This document shows positions 1 to 9,804 of a DNA stretch of 64,000 nucleotides, one piece after another; position 1 is the first letter of the stretch; each line of letters opens with the position of its first letter. The DNA is taken from positions 62,001-126,000 of the forward strand of contig MU119307.1 in assembly GCA_014904845.1 (NCBI GenBank), read 5' to 3'. The position numbers and the translations under genes were made by a program. Origin of the DNA: Acephala macrosclerotiorum. Lineage: Eukaryota > Ascomycota > Leotiomycetes > Helotiales > Mollisiaceae. The notes beneath the pieces were generated by a model, which was not told where the DNA came from, made no database searches, and was given only the letters and a program-made list of their open reading frames with translations.

Positions 1-771
1 CGCGACGGGCGAATCTCATTAGCAAGATCTTTATACGAGAGACGCAATTATCTTTCGTGAGCCTCCACGGAGTCGCTGCAACCCACAGAGGTTTTGCAAT
101 CACACCATTCAAGCAGAATGCACTTAAGGTTAGCGTTAGAAATGCAGATATCTCACGATTTTCCTTTGGATTGACCTTTAAAATACGACTGACTCCCAGT
201 GTCCTTCCCACGGACAGACTTGGCGTCGTTGGGTGCGCTTCAATAAATTTCGACTCCAATTCCTCCGCTGAATTGAGGAGAACATTGGTTGTAATGGCAT
301 CACTCGTCCATCTCGGACTTTTTGGGTTATGCTCGTGCAACACACCCACACCCCGAGTTTTAGCCCAAGTTGTACAATACCTCCTGCCAGCACCGATTAC
401 GTTTTCGGACCAGATACACGCGGTACCACCACAATTCTCTTCAACTCATTATCCATAATCTTCCTTTGCACTTGGAACATCCAGCACCTAAACGTCCCGG
501 CCGCGAGGGTGTGCAGGAGCTGCTGGTGATGCTATTGAATGGCAGGAGAGCTATGTTTATATGGCTAATACGGGTTATTTTGTGGTTAACTTCAGTGATA
601 TTTTGAAAGAAGGTATGAATCCAATACAATCACCTGCAAAAGTTGTCAAAAGCTGATACACATTCTCAAAGCTTCGTTTCGCGACTTGCTTAATTTTGAC
701 CAAGCTCGACGTCGGGTTCTAGAGTATAGAATTGAGAATTGCAATAATGTTCTAAATCCGCTTAAACATAG
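1..771. other. Leader region without a recognised gene
   Basis: Open frames here (for example 57-458 plus) start at non-ATG codons and resemble no family I know. The stretch may hold missing upstream exons of the membrane protein that starts at 772, whose family is usually longer at the N-terminus, but I see no convincing exon. Confidence 0.4.
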
Positions 772-1482
772 ATGTTAAGCTCTGAACAATCATCAACCCA
801 ACTTGAGATCGCGGTATTGGCTTTCTCTGGGTCAAGTATCATCACATATCTCCTGTACTGGGATCGCCCTCAACACGTTGAAAGTATACCTGCTATCAAG
901 CCAAAGAGAGTGCCTGTTCAGAACGAGCTGGAGGAGATAGCTATGATCGGACCCCGCTACTTTTGGAGCTCCCCAAGGACAGAAAGCGGAATCGACGAAG
1001 AACTAGATCTCGTCCCACTTTCCAACAACAGCACCAATCTCATCCCGCTTCCTAATCCTACTGCCAGTAAACTTCTCGCCACCACGACGCCAAACTGGTA
1101 TCGTCGATTGGCTGAAGCTTCCAATTGGGATCACGAGAATGTGCCTGGAGCATTTGGAGCCATGGTCGGTGGTCAACTTTTCGGTGGACTCTATTGCTTG
1201 GCTTGGAATCTCCATTTCCCTACGGCGGTTGAACAGATTACTTGGAGGATTTGCTCTGTTTTGATAGTCTCAGGGCCTACTTTGCCCTTTGTGCCGCTTT
1301 ACTTTTGGACACGACTCAGAACAAGCTGGAGGCTTCCGATTCTGGCAACTTTGCTTTTCATGATAGGCTTGTATGTTGTTGCGCGGATTTTCCTTGTGGT
1401 GGAGATGTTTCGAAGTTTGCTATTTTCTCCGCCAGGAGTATTCGTTAGTACTTGGTCCGAGGGTACTCCACATATTGGTTGA
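772..1482 (+). CDS. Fungal multi-pass membrane protein, C-terminal portion
   Basis: One uninterrupted ATG-to-stop frame of 236 residues. It resembles the C-terminal half of a large fungal family of hypothetical integral membrane proteins. Features seen: a proline-rich linker, GPRYFW near residue 62, the acidic run DEELDLVPL near residue 75, NWYRRLAEA near 107, a glycine/hydrophobic stretch (GAMVGGQLFGGLYCLAWN) near 127-145, two further hydrophobic segments near 160-180 and 190-212, and the terminal PHIG. Members I recall are longer, with extra N-terminal helices, so this is either N-terminally truncated or the last exon of a longer gene; an acceptor-like CATAG lies just before the ATG. Function unknown. 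It sits alone at the edge of an accessory, repeat-bearing region. Confidence 0.6.
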   Translation: MLSSEQSSTQLEIAVLAFSGSSIITYLLYWDRPQHVESIPAIKPKRVPVQNELEEIAMIGPRYFWSSPRTESGIDEELDLVPLSNNSTNLIPLPNPTASKLLATTTPNWYRRLAEASNWDHENVPGAFGAMVGGQLFGGLYCLAWNLHFPTAVEQITWRICSVLIVSGPTLPFVPLYFWTRLRTSWRLPILATLLFMIGLYVVARIFLVVEMFRSLLFSPPGVFVSTWSEGTPHIG

Positions 1483-2455
1483 TAACCGCCATGGCACCTC
1501 TGCTCAATTCAGGGAAGAGAGCGCAACTATTTGAGTTGTGTTATCTCGTAACGGATTCGGGGACTTGAATACGAGCTAGTTCATCGTATAGCCTATCTTC
1601 CACTTTTAGTAAAAGCAACATTCCCACTTGCAGACACATGATTTTACCTCACCTCCTCAATTTAATAGCAAGGAATCACTGCCTCACCAAACCTCTCCTT
1701 CTAAATTATTTCATTCGTTAATCTGAAGTACACGAACTCTGCTCTCCACCATTCATGACAGCTAATGTCATAATTCGTCACGGTTAACTGCACAAGCTTA
1801 TCCTTAACATAAACAATTACTTTCCCCCAAGCGTATTTATTAACCTACACGGTTAAAATCTACCCATGCCACCTGTCCTCCTCTCTCATACCTAAGACCT
1901 CTACAGTCTCCCCATTAGCTCCCAAAAACCCTATACACGACCACTCATCAGCCTTTTTCGCACCTAGCTCTGACCAACATGCAAATTTAACACTATCCTC
2001 CCTATTCAAACCCAACCACATCCACCACACAATGTTTCCATATTTCACACTCTCAACCCACGAACCCTATATTCTATCATCTACCACACAGTCCAAACAC
2101 CTAAACACATTCTTATCCTTGGTAACCCCTCCACACATGCCCCGGATATCACAGTTGAAGCAATAATCACCTCAAGTTCCAACAGCCCTGCTCCTCAGAC
2201 AGGAAGCTTCTTAAAATTCAGTTCTGGTCGTAAGAGCTACAGTGAAATTGCGTTAGCACGCTTGCAAAGCGATCCGAAACTAATATCAGCCTCGATTCTA
2301 ATGAATCATGTGATGCAACTTCCCCATGGCGCAAGAAAATCCAATGTGGTAGAGTTAGAGATCTGGCTACAATTTAGCTCATCCGTTGCAGCGTCAATTG
2401 ATGGGAAGCTCGGCAGGCTCTTTGCGGATTGAGTAACTTGTCAGGAGCAACTATA
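1483..2455. other. Intergenic, no gene seen
   Basis: Mixed-composition DNA between the membrane-protein fragment and the A+T-rich insertion. Short frames only; nothing recognisable. Confidence 0.5.
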
Positions 2456-2468
2456 GTTACTAGATCAA
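2456..2468 (+). repeat. Left copy of 13-bp direct repeat (candidate target-site duplication)
   Basis: GTTACTAGATCAA occurs here and identically at 3386-3398, bracketing an A+T-rich segment whose left end is an (AGT)n run. A duplication of this length is typical of LINE or SINE insertion. Confidence 0.6.
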
Positions 2469-2469
2469 A

Positions 2470-2501
<32 letters not shown>

Positions 2502-3385
2502 TTGATTTACGACAGGCGGATAAACAGCCATATAGACTGCCTCTTAGAACTTTTTATAGGGTACGGGGTCGTACTAAGCTTAAGAATTATATATAAAGTT
2601 TTGCTTGTAAAAAGAGCTAAAACTACGAGAAAAAAAAGACTTTTTTTTATAAATAGTTTCGAGTCTTTAATTCCGCGGCATTTCAACTTTTTTATATAAT
2701 TTAAAAAAGCATTTTATACTCGAGTATTTAACTAAAAAATTATTTAATTATATTTTTTTTTTTTCGATCGAGATAATATATAAAACATATAATATTATTT
2801 AAAAAAGTATTTAAATTTTATATTATTAGAACTTTAAAAGTCTCGAAAAACGTGAACTAGTTTAAAAGATTTTATAAACAAGTTTCTAATAATAGTATTA
2901 TAAACTTTTTTTAACTAATCGCGATCACAAAAACGTAATATCAATCTTCTCGTAAATTTAAAGTATATTTATTGAGTTTTTTTTTTTTTTTTTTTTTTAA
3001 TTTTTTTCTTTCGTTGCAATTTTTTCTTTTCTTGTAATTACAAATATAGTAATATATTATAATATCTTTTTTCGCTTTTTTAAAATCGTGTTTTCGCTTT
3101 TTTTTTTCTATAGTATTTATTAGCTCGAGTATATATCTTCGTAAGTATAAATAGTAAAAATTTAATTAAAAGAAAGAAGAATATTATAAGAGAAGTATAT
3201 CGTAGATTAAATCACAAATTAATTGTCGTAAAAAAAGCTACAATAGTTTATTCGAGATCGTAAAAAGCTATCGATAAAAGAAACCCTTTTTGTGCACATT
3301 GCGATTGCTCCCGTTGGCTTTGCAGACTCTCTCGAGAGAGAGCTGGAGGTTCGTAGGCCAGGCACCATCGTACAAGTGAAAAAAG
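2469..3385 (-). mobile_element. Decayed insertion (non-LTR-like), A+T-rich
   Basis: A 917-bp segment lies between two identical 13-bp direct repeats. Its left end is an (AGT)n microsatellite, which in reverse orientation would be the 3' tail of a non-LTR retroelement copied from the minus strand. Most of the body (about 2600-3260) is extremely A+T-rich with long T and A runs, as RIP leaves behind, while the last 100 bp at the right are of normal composition. No reverse-transcriptase motif survives, so the class is inferred only from the duplication length and the tail. Confidence 0.5.
2471..2501 (+). repeat. (AGT)n microsatellite
   Basis: About ten uninterrupted AGT units, directly next to the left 13-bp repeat; possibly the 3' tail of the adjacent insertion. 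Confidence 0.9.
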
Positions 3386-3398
3386 GTTACTAGATCAA
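3386..3398 (+). repeat. Right copy of 13-bp direct repeat
   Basis: Identical to 2456-2468 (GTTACTAGATCAA). Together they mark the borders of the 917-bp insertion. Confidence 0.6.
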
Positions 3399-3560
3399 TA
3401 TTATCTGAAGTGTACCTGCTCTTTGTTCCAGCCTCTTCCAAACCTCCGTGATCAATGGGATTGGGTGACATTTGGAGGTGGCGGCGGTATGGTAGTCCCG
3501 AGAGGTTGCAAGTATCTCAGCTCAACTTCACTTTTCCACAGGTCCACAGCTCAATTGATG

Positions 3561-5204
3561 TTAGTCTGCTTCCTCAGAATCAGGATACAAGACCTTGTAT
3601 CCGCTGATTTGGTGTCGAGCCAGGGGACTATATGGATTCCATGACAGCCGAAATCTGACGAGACCTTCAGTTTCTGACTTCAATAATTCAACGGCTTCCA
3701 TCCATGTCCAAGTCGTTCCCTCATCTTTTCCATCATGGACGGGCTCAGGTGTCGCTAATGTGTCCAATTGATATTCATCACCACGACGAATCAAAAGGCT
3801 GGGCCTCGTCGCACCCTGTAGAAGACAAACAAAACCACCCACTGGCAGCTTCTTTTCATTCATGATGAAAATTTCCCATGTCCCTTTAACAAGCTTGGCT
3901 GCTGCTGGACACAGGCTTCCATTCGCCAGATTGTACCGTTCTCTCTCATCTGAATATTGGCTAGCATTGAACATCCATCTTCGTTCTGCAGATCCACTCC
4001 ACCGACCGGATATTTTTCTGATAATGAAGCCGTCAACCTCGAATGTGATGGTTTTGAGGTCTAGAGCAGCCGAAACAATTTTACATGATGGCAAGTAAAA
4101 CTGTATCAACTTCTGGGCCAAGTCATTCTTTGACAGCGTGTAGTCTGGGGGAAATGCGACACCGTCATGAGCATCTAAAGAAAGTCCTAGCAGCGCGAAA
4201 ACCTTGTCCCGTGGGTCTGTTGCCTCCCAAGAGCGGAAAATATCAATCAATTCAACCAATGGCCTCTGTGGCAATTATTTGTTCTCAGATTCAGGGTTCA
4301 TGAGCTCTACAACAGGCCTGACACTTCGAAAGAACTTGGTATAGTGAAGATAAAAGCCAACAATGCCTTTGACTTCTCGGTGAAATCGTGTGAAGGGATA
4401 ATAATGTCCCCGCATGCAATGAATAGGTTCTTGGAGGCGGCAACTTCTTGAATGACCTAGTTGATTGTTAGAATAGTTGCTCGTGAGTGAGGAATAATTT
4501 TATGTACACACCCAAACTCGCCGAAACCAGCTTCTTTTGAGGAGCTCCCCAAAGCCTTCCGTTGGCGGCCAAGTTTCAAAGTCACCCGCGTGGCAGCCAC
4601 ACCAACTTCCATGATAGTGAGCTGGTCGCGGCATGGGAACTTTTCGGGCTTCGAGTCGTGTTTGTGTCTCTTTGTTGAGGAAATTTGACATGATCAAATT
4701 GCTATCGCCGTCTGCCGGGCCCAGCCAAACTATGGTTCTCATGGCATTGGCATAGATCTTCCACATAATCTTAACTTGCTGGGCACGTTCAATCTCATCT
4801 GCCTGATTGATACAGACGGCATCGATCCAGATGGTTCGAGGGGATCCCGGGGATGCCGCACGTAAGGCTTGCAGAGCATCGAAGAGATTGCGGCCGACTG
4901 TGAGCATGCCATCACTGACCTCTATGCCTCGTCCATCCTGTGCGTTGCCCCAAACGTATGACAATGCTTCGTAAGAAGGGGTGGTAGCTTCATCCAATAC
5001 GGCATGGAATATGACGCATCGGATAGGGTCAAACTTGCCCAGTGAGGGCAAGAGTTGAAGTAGCCGGATTGCCGATTCGCCTTCGGCAAGTTCCTGATAT
5101 TGAAATTGAGATATTGGAACTTTGTTTGATCGTGAAGATGGTTTTGTGGTTGCAGAGCGCAGAATTGTTGGAGTTGGGATGCCTACTCCGCAGCAGTGAG
5201 CCAT
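3561..5204 (-). pseudogene. HET-domain protein gene, probably broken
   Basis: Exon 1 runs 5204-4512 from a true ATG and carries the HET signature blocks YEALSYVWG, NLFDALQALR and WIDAVCINQ, ending at RRVW. A clean 55-bp intron (4511-4457, GTGTGTAC to CTAG) joins it to VIQEVAASKNLF, the expected continuation. About 60 bp later the frame is lost: the conserved text continues in another frame (KGIVGFYLHYTKFF, PVVELMNPE) from around 4370-4400. That frame then meets a TAA at 4275-4277 where a CAA would read through. It resumes as PQRPLVELIDIF and DPRDKVFALLGL and ends at 3561 with the usual HET C-terminal region. HET proteins take part in fungal non-self recognition. A frameshift plus stop suggests a pseudogene; a sequencing error or an unusual intron is possible. 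Confidence 0.8.
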
Positions 5205-5516
5205 GTCGCAAAACTTTCGAGGACGAGGATGCGCTGAAAAGCGGAGATCAAACCACTACAAAGATTAAAGGTGTCGATATGGCGGATAATACTGTGGGCA
5301 ACGAAATTCGACGGTGTAAAGAAAGGGAGAGAACGTGCAGTATGTAGAAAGGATGCAATTCGAAGGCAGTACTGTACATGCCAGCTCAGCTGAAGGTCTT
5401 CAGCCTTGCCCAAGCACAGTCCCTGAATAGGCAGATTTGTCGACCGAAAGGGGGACTTGATGTTATTCGTCCAGAATCGCAACTTCGAAGGGCCTTAGAA
5501 TTTGTTTTGGAGAAAG

Positions 5517-5963
5517 CACCAGGGGGTGTCAGAATTTGTCCGCACCCCTAGAAATTTAGCGAGAACACACCAAAATTTGGCTACTTTGCAATATTACAGA
5601 ACTCACGTTCTTTGATAAAAGACTCTGCAATTGATAACTTGGCCTCGAGCCACTAATTATTATAAATCAAATTAATTAGAATAGTAACTGGGACTTCTGT
5701 TCAATATAAACAAAAATTAGCTCATTTTCTCACTAAAATTTGTTAGCGATTTTTATATATTATAATAACTCTTCATATAAAGGTTTTAAAGAAAAAAGTT
5801 CTATAATAAAAGTGTTCTAACAATTCAAAATAAGCTCTATATCCACTATTAAATGTACTTGTAATACAAATATTTAAGACTACGGGTCCTCAAAGTCGAA
5901 GAATTTTGGTGTGTTCTCGCTAAATTTCTAGGGGTGCGGACAGAATTCTGACACCCTCTGGTG
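5517..5963. mobile_element. MITE with long terminal inverted repeats
   Basis: The left end (CACCAGGGGGTGTCAGAATT onward, about 60 bp) is matched on the opposite strand at the right end, up to and including the block ending ACACACCAAAATT, with one substitution and one indel. The interior of about 320 bp is A+T-rich and codes for nothing. The flanks carry AAAG on both sides (5513-5516 and 5964-5967), a possible 4-bp target duplication, though the local sequence is purine-rich. There is no transposase, so it is non-autonomous. The terminal block CACCAGGGGGTG recurs at 63454. Confidence 0.85.
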
Positions 5964-6260
5964 AAAGAAAAAACAAATAACACGATTAAAACTAAGGTTA
6001 GTTTTTAGGAATAATTTATATAAAGATAAATTGCATTGGTCTGGAGTATTCTATTATAATTATTATAATTATATTCGTTTTAATTTTTTTTTAAAAAAAA
6101 ACTTTTATATTTTTATTAATTTAAAGTTTAAATATATATAATAAAAAAACGAAAACGAAAGTTATTACGACATTTTAATAAGTTTGAGTAAGTAGCAATA
6201 TTTCAAATAATGGATATTATATATTTTATTTATAAATAAACGTAAGAACAATACCCGGTT
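5964..6260. repeat. A+T-rich, RIP-like block
   Basis: Continuous A+T-rich DNA between the MITE and the methyltransferase relic, with TATAATTATTATAATTATA-type runs and no frame. Probably decayed repeat DNA; no termini identified. Confidence 0.6.
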
Positions 6261-6339
6261 TTTAAAGGGTCAAAAAAGATCCCTTGCGCAAACTTTGGCT
6301 GATTTAGCGGTGTATTCAAGGGCTCAAAACACGCCCAGG

Positions 6340-6660
6340 TTATAACAGCGACTGCTTATGTCCAAAGGCGGAAGTGAGAATTCCTTGTATCGATATTCTT
6401 ATGTAGGATGCGCTATTATGCTCCGGAGATAGAGACGCAATCCTCCCCAATATGCACCACAAGTAGTAGTACACTCTTGCTCCTTTCCCTGGCTGCGGGG
6501 TATGGTAATCATACGCCATCTTCTTAATTCCATCAGGTAGATTGGCATTCTCAGGGACATGAGCTTGATCTTGGAGGATGGTACGGTTTGCCAGATGTGC
6601 GTATTTCTCTGGCCTCGCAGACTTGGAATGAAATTGAATGTCAACCAAATACAATCTTAT
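6340..6660 (-). pseudogene. O-methyltransferase relic
   Basis: One reading frame preserves text typical of fungal sterigmatocystin-type O-methyltransferases: LVDI, then RTILQDQAHVPENANLPDGI, then MAYDYHTPQPGKGARVYYY. This corresponds to the end of the SAM-binding fold up to the segment that should read LRxxLHDW. After VYYY the frame degenerates, and matching fragments such as LYLRSII appear in a different frame. No upstream N-terminal part is visible. It lies about 130 bp beyond the stop of the intact O-methyltransferase gene on the same strand, so it is probably the remnant of a tandem duplicate, cut into by the A+T-rich block on its left. Confidence 0.65.
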
Positions 6661-6788
6661 TATGGAAAATGTCCTCTCATTGGAATGATGACTAACGAAT
6701 ATTGAAACCTAATACTGTACAGAAAATCCATCAACAAACCACCCTTGATAATGAATGTCCCTGTGGATAATGAGGTAATACAAACTAT

Positions 6789-8470
6789 TTAATCAGGCAG
6801 TGAGTCCGCCTGTTTCTTCTTGGCTACAATGATGTAGTCATGCATCGGAGAGTATTTATGTATATTCTTGATCTCATACCCAGCCTTGTCCAACATCGTA
6901 CGCCAAATCCCTTCTCGACGGGTCACGATGTTGAAGATTGCCAGCATATCCATGCTCAACTCTGTCATGGGCACGAAATTCTCGTCTGGTTCCTCTCTTC
7001 CATCAGGAAACACTTTCTCATCAATAATGAGAATTGAATGCTCCCGCATGGCAGAGACAAGGGCCGCAAGGATTTGCAAGCAGGTAGTGGTGTTTTGAGT
7101 TCCTAGAACTTGCCGCATGTAGTAAATGGCTGCACCTTGTGTCGCCTCTGGCTGAGGATTGAAGTAGTGGTGAGGCATTGCCTCGATATGCTGTATATGC
7201 TGGATATGCTGCAAAAGTTCTAGCTTTGTCTTTTCGATAGCCTCTGGCCGGTGTTGGACGACGATTCGACCTTTGCCTATTTCGTTGACGTACCGATCGA
7301 GAAAAAGAAGGAGTCTGTACAGTGTATTTTAGCAAATAATTGGAGATATTCGTCAAGAGATGGGACAATGCTTACGAGATAGGGTCACCTCCGCCAATGT
7401 CAACAAGGAGCGGTTCGGTAGGATTATCGCCTAGGCGAACGTGCTCGCCGATGACACTCTTGTCAGTCTGGTAACTGGATATGAAGAGACTTCGTGCTTC
7501 CAGGAATTTGCGCAAATTATTTACAGTGTTTGCATTTTCAGGCAGGCGCTCCCACTCCTGAAAGACTTTGCCATGGCCGATTTTGAATCCAGGATCTCCC
7601 ATGAAAGGTGCGACTCGCGCGCAGTTTGCTGCATCGTGTAGGCCCAAGTATGCAGGGAGAAGGGCGTCCTGGCTGCACGAGTAGTTAGCAGGATACTCGT
7701 GAATAGCCCTAGCATTAAGGAATAGGTTGGCGAGTGGAGAAAGGCTCGGTACTCACAATAGCGGAAAGCCAGACGTAGCCAATGGATGAACAAGATTCTT
7801 GGTGATAGTATTGGCACGGTAATGTGAAGCTTTCACCTCCTCAATCATGTCCTGGGCAGTCATGTACGACAGCAGAGTATGAAGAGAGTCTGTCTTGATA
7901 CCCGTATTGTCGGATATCGTCGCGGTACTTGTAGATTGGTCGTCATCCGTATTATCGACTAACAATCGGAATAGACCTTTTTCTTGGCCTATACGACCAA
8001 CAATCAGTGGCAGAGCCTGACGGGATTAGAATATCCTTCATCTAGGAACAGGATTGATGACTTACACCGTGAGAGATGCGATGGTGAGTCTGGTACGCAT
8101 TCTCGAAAGCAACGGAAGCTTTTCGTGAGAGCTGGACAATCTCCGTCTTGTATGTTCTGAAAGCGTTCGGATCCTCAACCAACGCCTTGAGCTGCTGGAT
8201 CAATAGTTGTGGGTTCAATGCTGACGGATCAACTGGTACTGGAGACTCCACTTGTTCCAATGGATCGACTGCTGTAGGAGATTCGGCTGACATTGGAGAC
8301 TCGACCGGTGCTGGGAATTCTGTTGGCGCCGAAGGTACGAATGATAGTGGAGGAGGAACCTGTGCAGGAGAGCTGGCTGGCGCGCCTGGAGTGCCAAGTG
8401 ATGATGGAGGGTCGACCGATGCCGAAGTATCTGCCGGCGTTGAGGGATTCAGCATGCCGTGGAGATCCAT
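6789..8470 (-). CDS. O-methyltransferase-like protein (plant/fungal COMT fold)
   Basis: Four exons fit perfectly: 8470-8066, 8016-7757, 7672-7376 and 7314-6789, giving 495 residues; introns are 49, 84 and 61 bp with GTAAGT, GTGAGT and GTAAGC donors. Residues about 8-75 are rich in Pro, Ser and Ala, an unusual N-terminal extension. A helical dimerisation region follows (LLSYMTAQDMIEEVKASHY), then the SAM-binding motif DIGGG at 313-317, a short HIQ repeat near 356-362, and PQPEATQGAAIYYMRQVL near 375-391. Related enzymes methylate hydroxyl groups of secondary metabolites using S-adenosylmethionine. Here the segment that normally reads LHDW.D reads LGTQNTTT, so the catalytic His and Asp are missing and activity is doubtful. 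The rest (ILIIDEKVFPD, KAGYEIKNIHKY) is well kept. No biosynthetic cluster is seen next to it. Confidence 0.85.
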
Positions 8471-9804
8471 GGTGGCGATCAGAAATCGACGTTGCGTGCG
8501 AATATAGTTGATTTGAGTGAAGGCTAAAGAGAAGAACGTGAAGTGTTTTGCTTGGGACAGACTCGGCTGTTTTCGGAAGGAGTAAGAGACGAAGGTAGGA
8601 GAAACAGGGTGAAGAAGAGATGGCAGGAGCGCCCCGAATGAACGAGGCGGACTTCCCTACGAAACGAGGACGTTCAGAATTCAGAATTCAGAATTTGAAG
8701 CTGTGCTCCGAAATAAAGAAGTTTTGGGGGTAAGCTAGAAAGGCAATAACATGGTAGCAGCATGAAAGACTTGTTCCACCAAGAACGATGCCGACCTTGA
8801 GACCAAGTCATTGTATGAGGTTCAAAAAAGGTCTTTCAGACAAGACAAGCTGGGAAATTAAAAGGAGACACTGCCCTCGCACCTGCAATGTATGATTCGA
8901 AGCTTGGAATCAAGAAGGGGCCATTCTCGGCGAAGAACCAGGAATCCACGTAACTTCGTACCTGCCTCAAATCCGAGCCGGTGAGACTACCTGGATGCCA
9001 TTTATATCATTTTGATACGATACCGTTTTCACAAGACGTGGAAGTTCTGGATTTGAGCTGTCCTTGATTTCAAATCATGAGTACAGGTCCTCAGGTACCC
9101 GGCAACGTGCCTCTAGGTACTGTACCATCTCGACGCCCTTTTCGAACGTGACTCTCAAACATCTGCCATAGTAAAATGATTCAAAGCAGTACTTTCCTGA
9201 GATTGGAGGGACTTTGCAATCGATCCTGGTCTGGCTTTCAAGAAGCAGAGTGTATATAGCCTTAAGAATGCGCTCGAGTCGTCCATGTGTACCTGCAGCG
9301 GCGGATGCGCAACTAAATTCAGGTGCTATCAAATGTCAAATGTCCCTGCATTTCTGGTACATTTCCATGTCGTTTTCGAGAACATTGCGAGGTTGTTCGT
9401 CGAGTGCAGTGGTCGGCCATTCCCTGTTTGACTTTGACTTGTCGTTGTGAAGTTTGCCCCCTACAATGAAACTTTGGCGTTAAGAGCTTGCCTCCAATCT
9501 GAACAAAAGGAACAGCTCAATGTACTAGAAAGCCAGGGACATTTACTCAGACTTGAACTGAACGTATTTCGTGCGAGGATCAAGTACATCGTTCTCGTCC
9601 GATGACCAGATAAAAAGAACAAAATTCGGTCGAAATCTCGAGGTTGATAATCCCACCCCCGTCGGAACAATCCCGGAAGGCTGCAAGCCGACTGCGCGCT
9701 AGCAGCCTGGAAACCCATCAGCGCGAAATTTACCCCATCGCGTCTCCCATACATCTTCCACCTCCACAACCACTCTCTGCCATCACCATCTCATCGACAA
9801 CACC
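8471..9804. other. Divergent intergenic region
   Basis: Separates the methyltransferase (minus) from SPT16 (plus) and should contain both promoters. The only sizeable frame (9075-9332 minus, 85 residues) resembles nothing known. No repeats seen apart from a GAATTCA-type triplication near 8675-8696. Confidence 0.5.

Noticed and set aside
57..458. 133-codon frame at the left edge
   Set aside because: Begins at GTG, which fungal nuclear genes do not use, and resembles no family.
2500..3260. Frames in A+T-rich blocks (also 34-37 kb and 63.5-64 kb)
   Set aside because: Low-complexity Lys/Asn/Ile/Phe strings made by base composition; not genes.
9075..9332. 85-codon frame (minus) upstream of SPT16
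   Set aside because: Looks mildly protein-like but has no recognisable family and lies in a promoter region.
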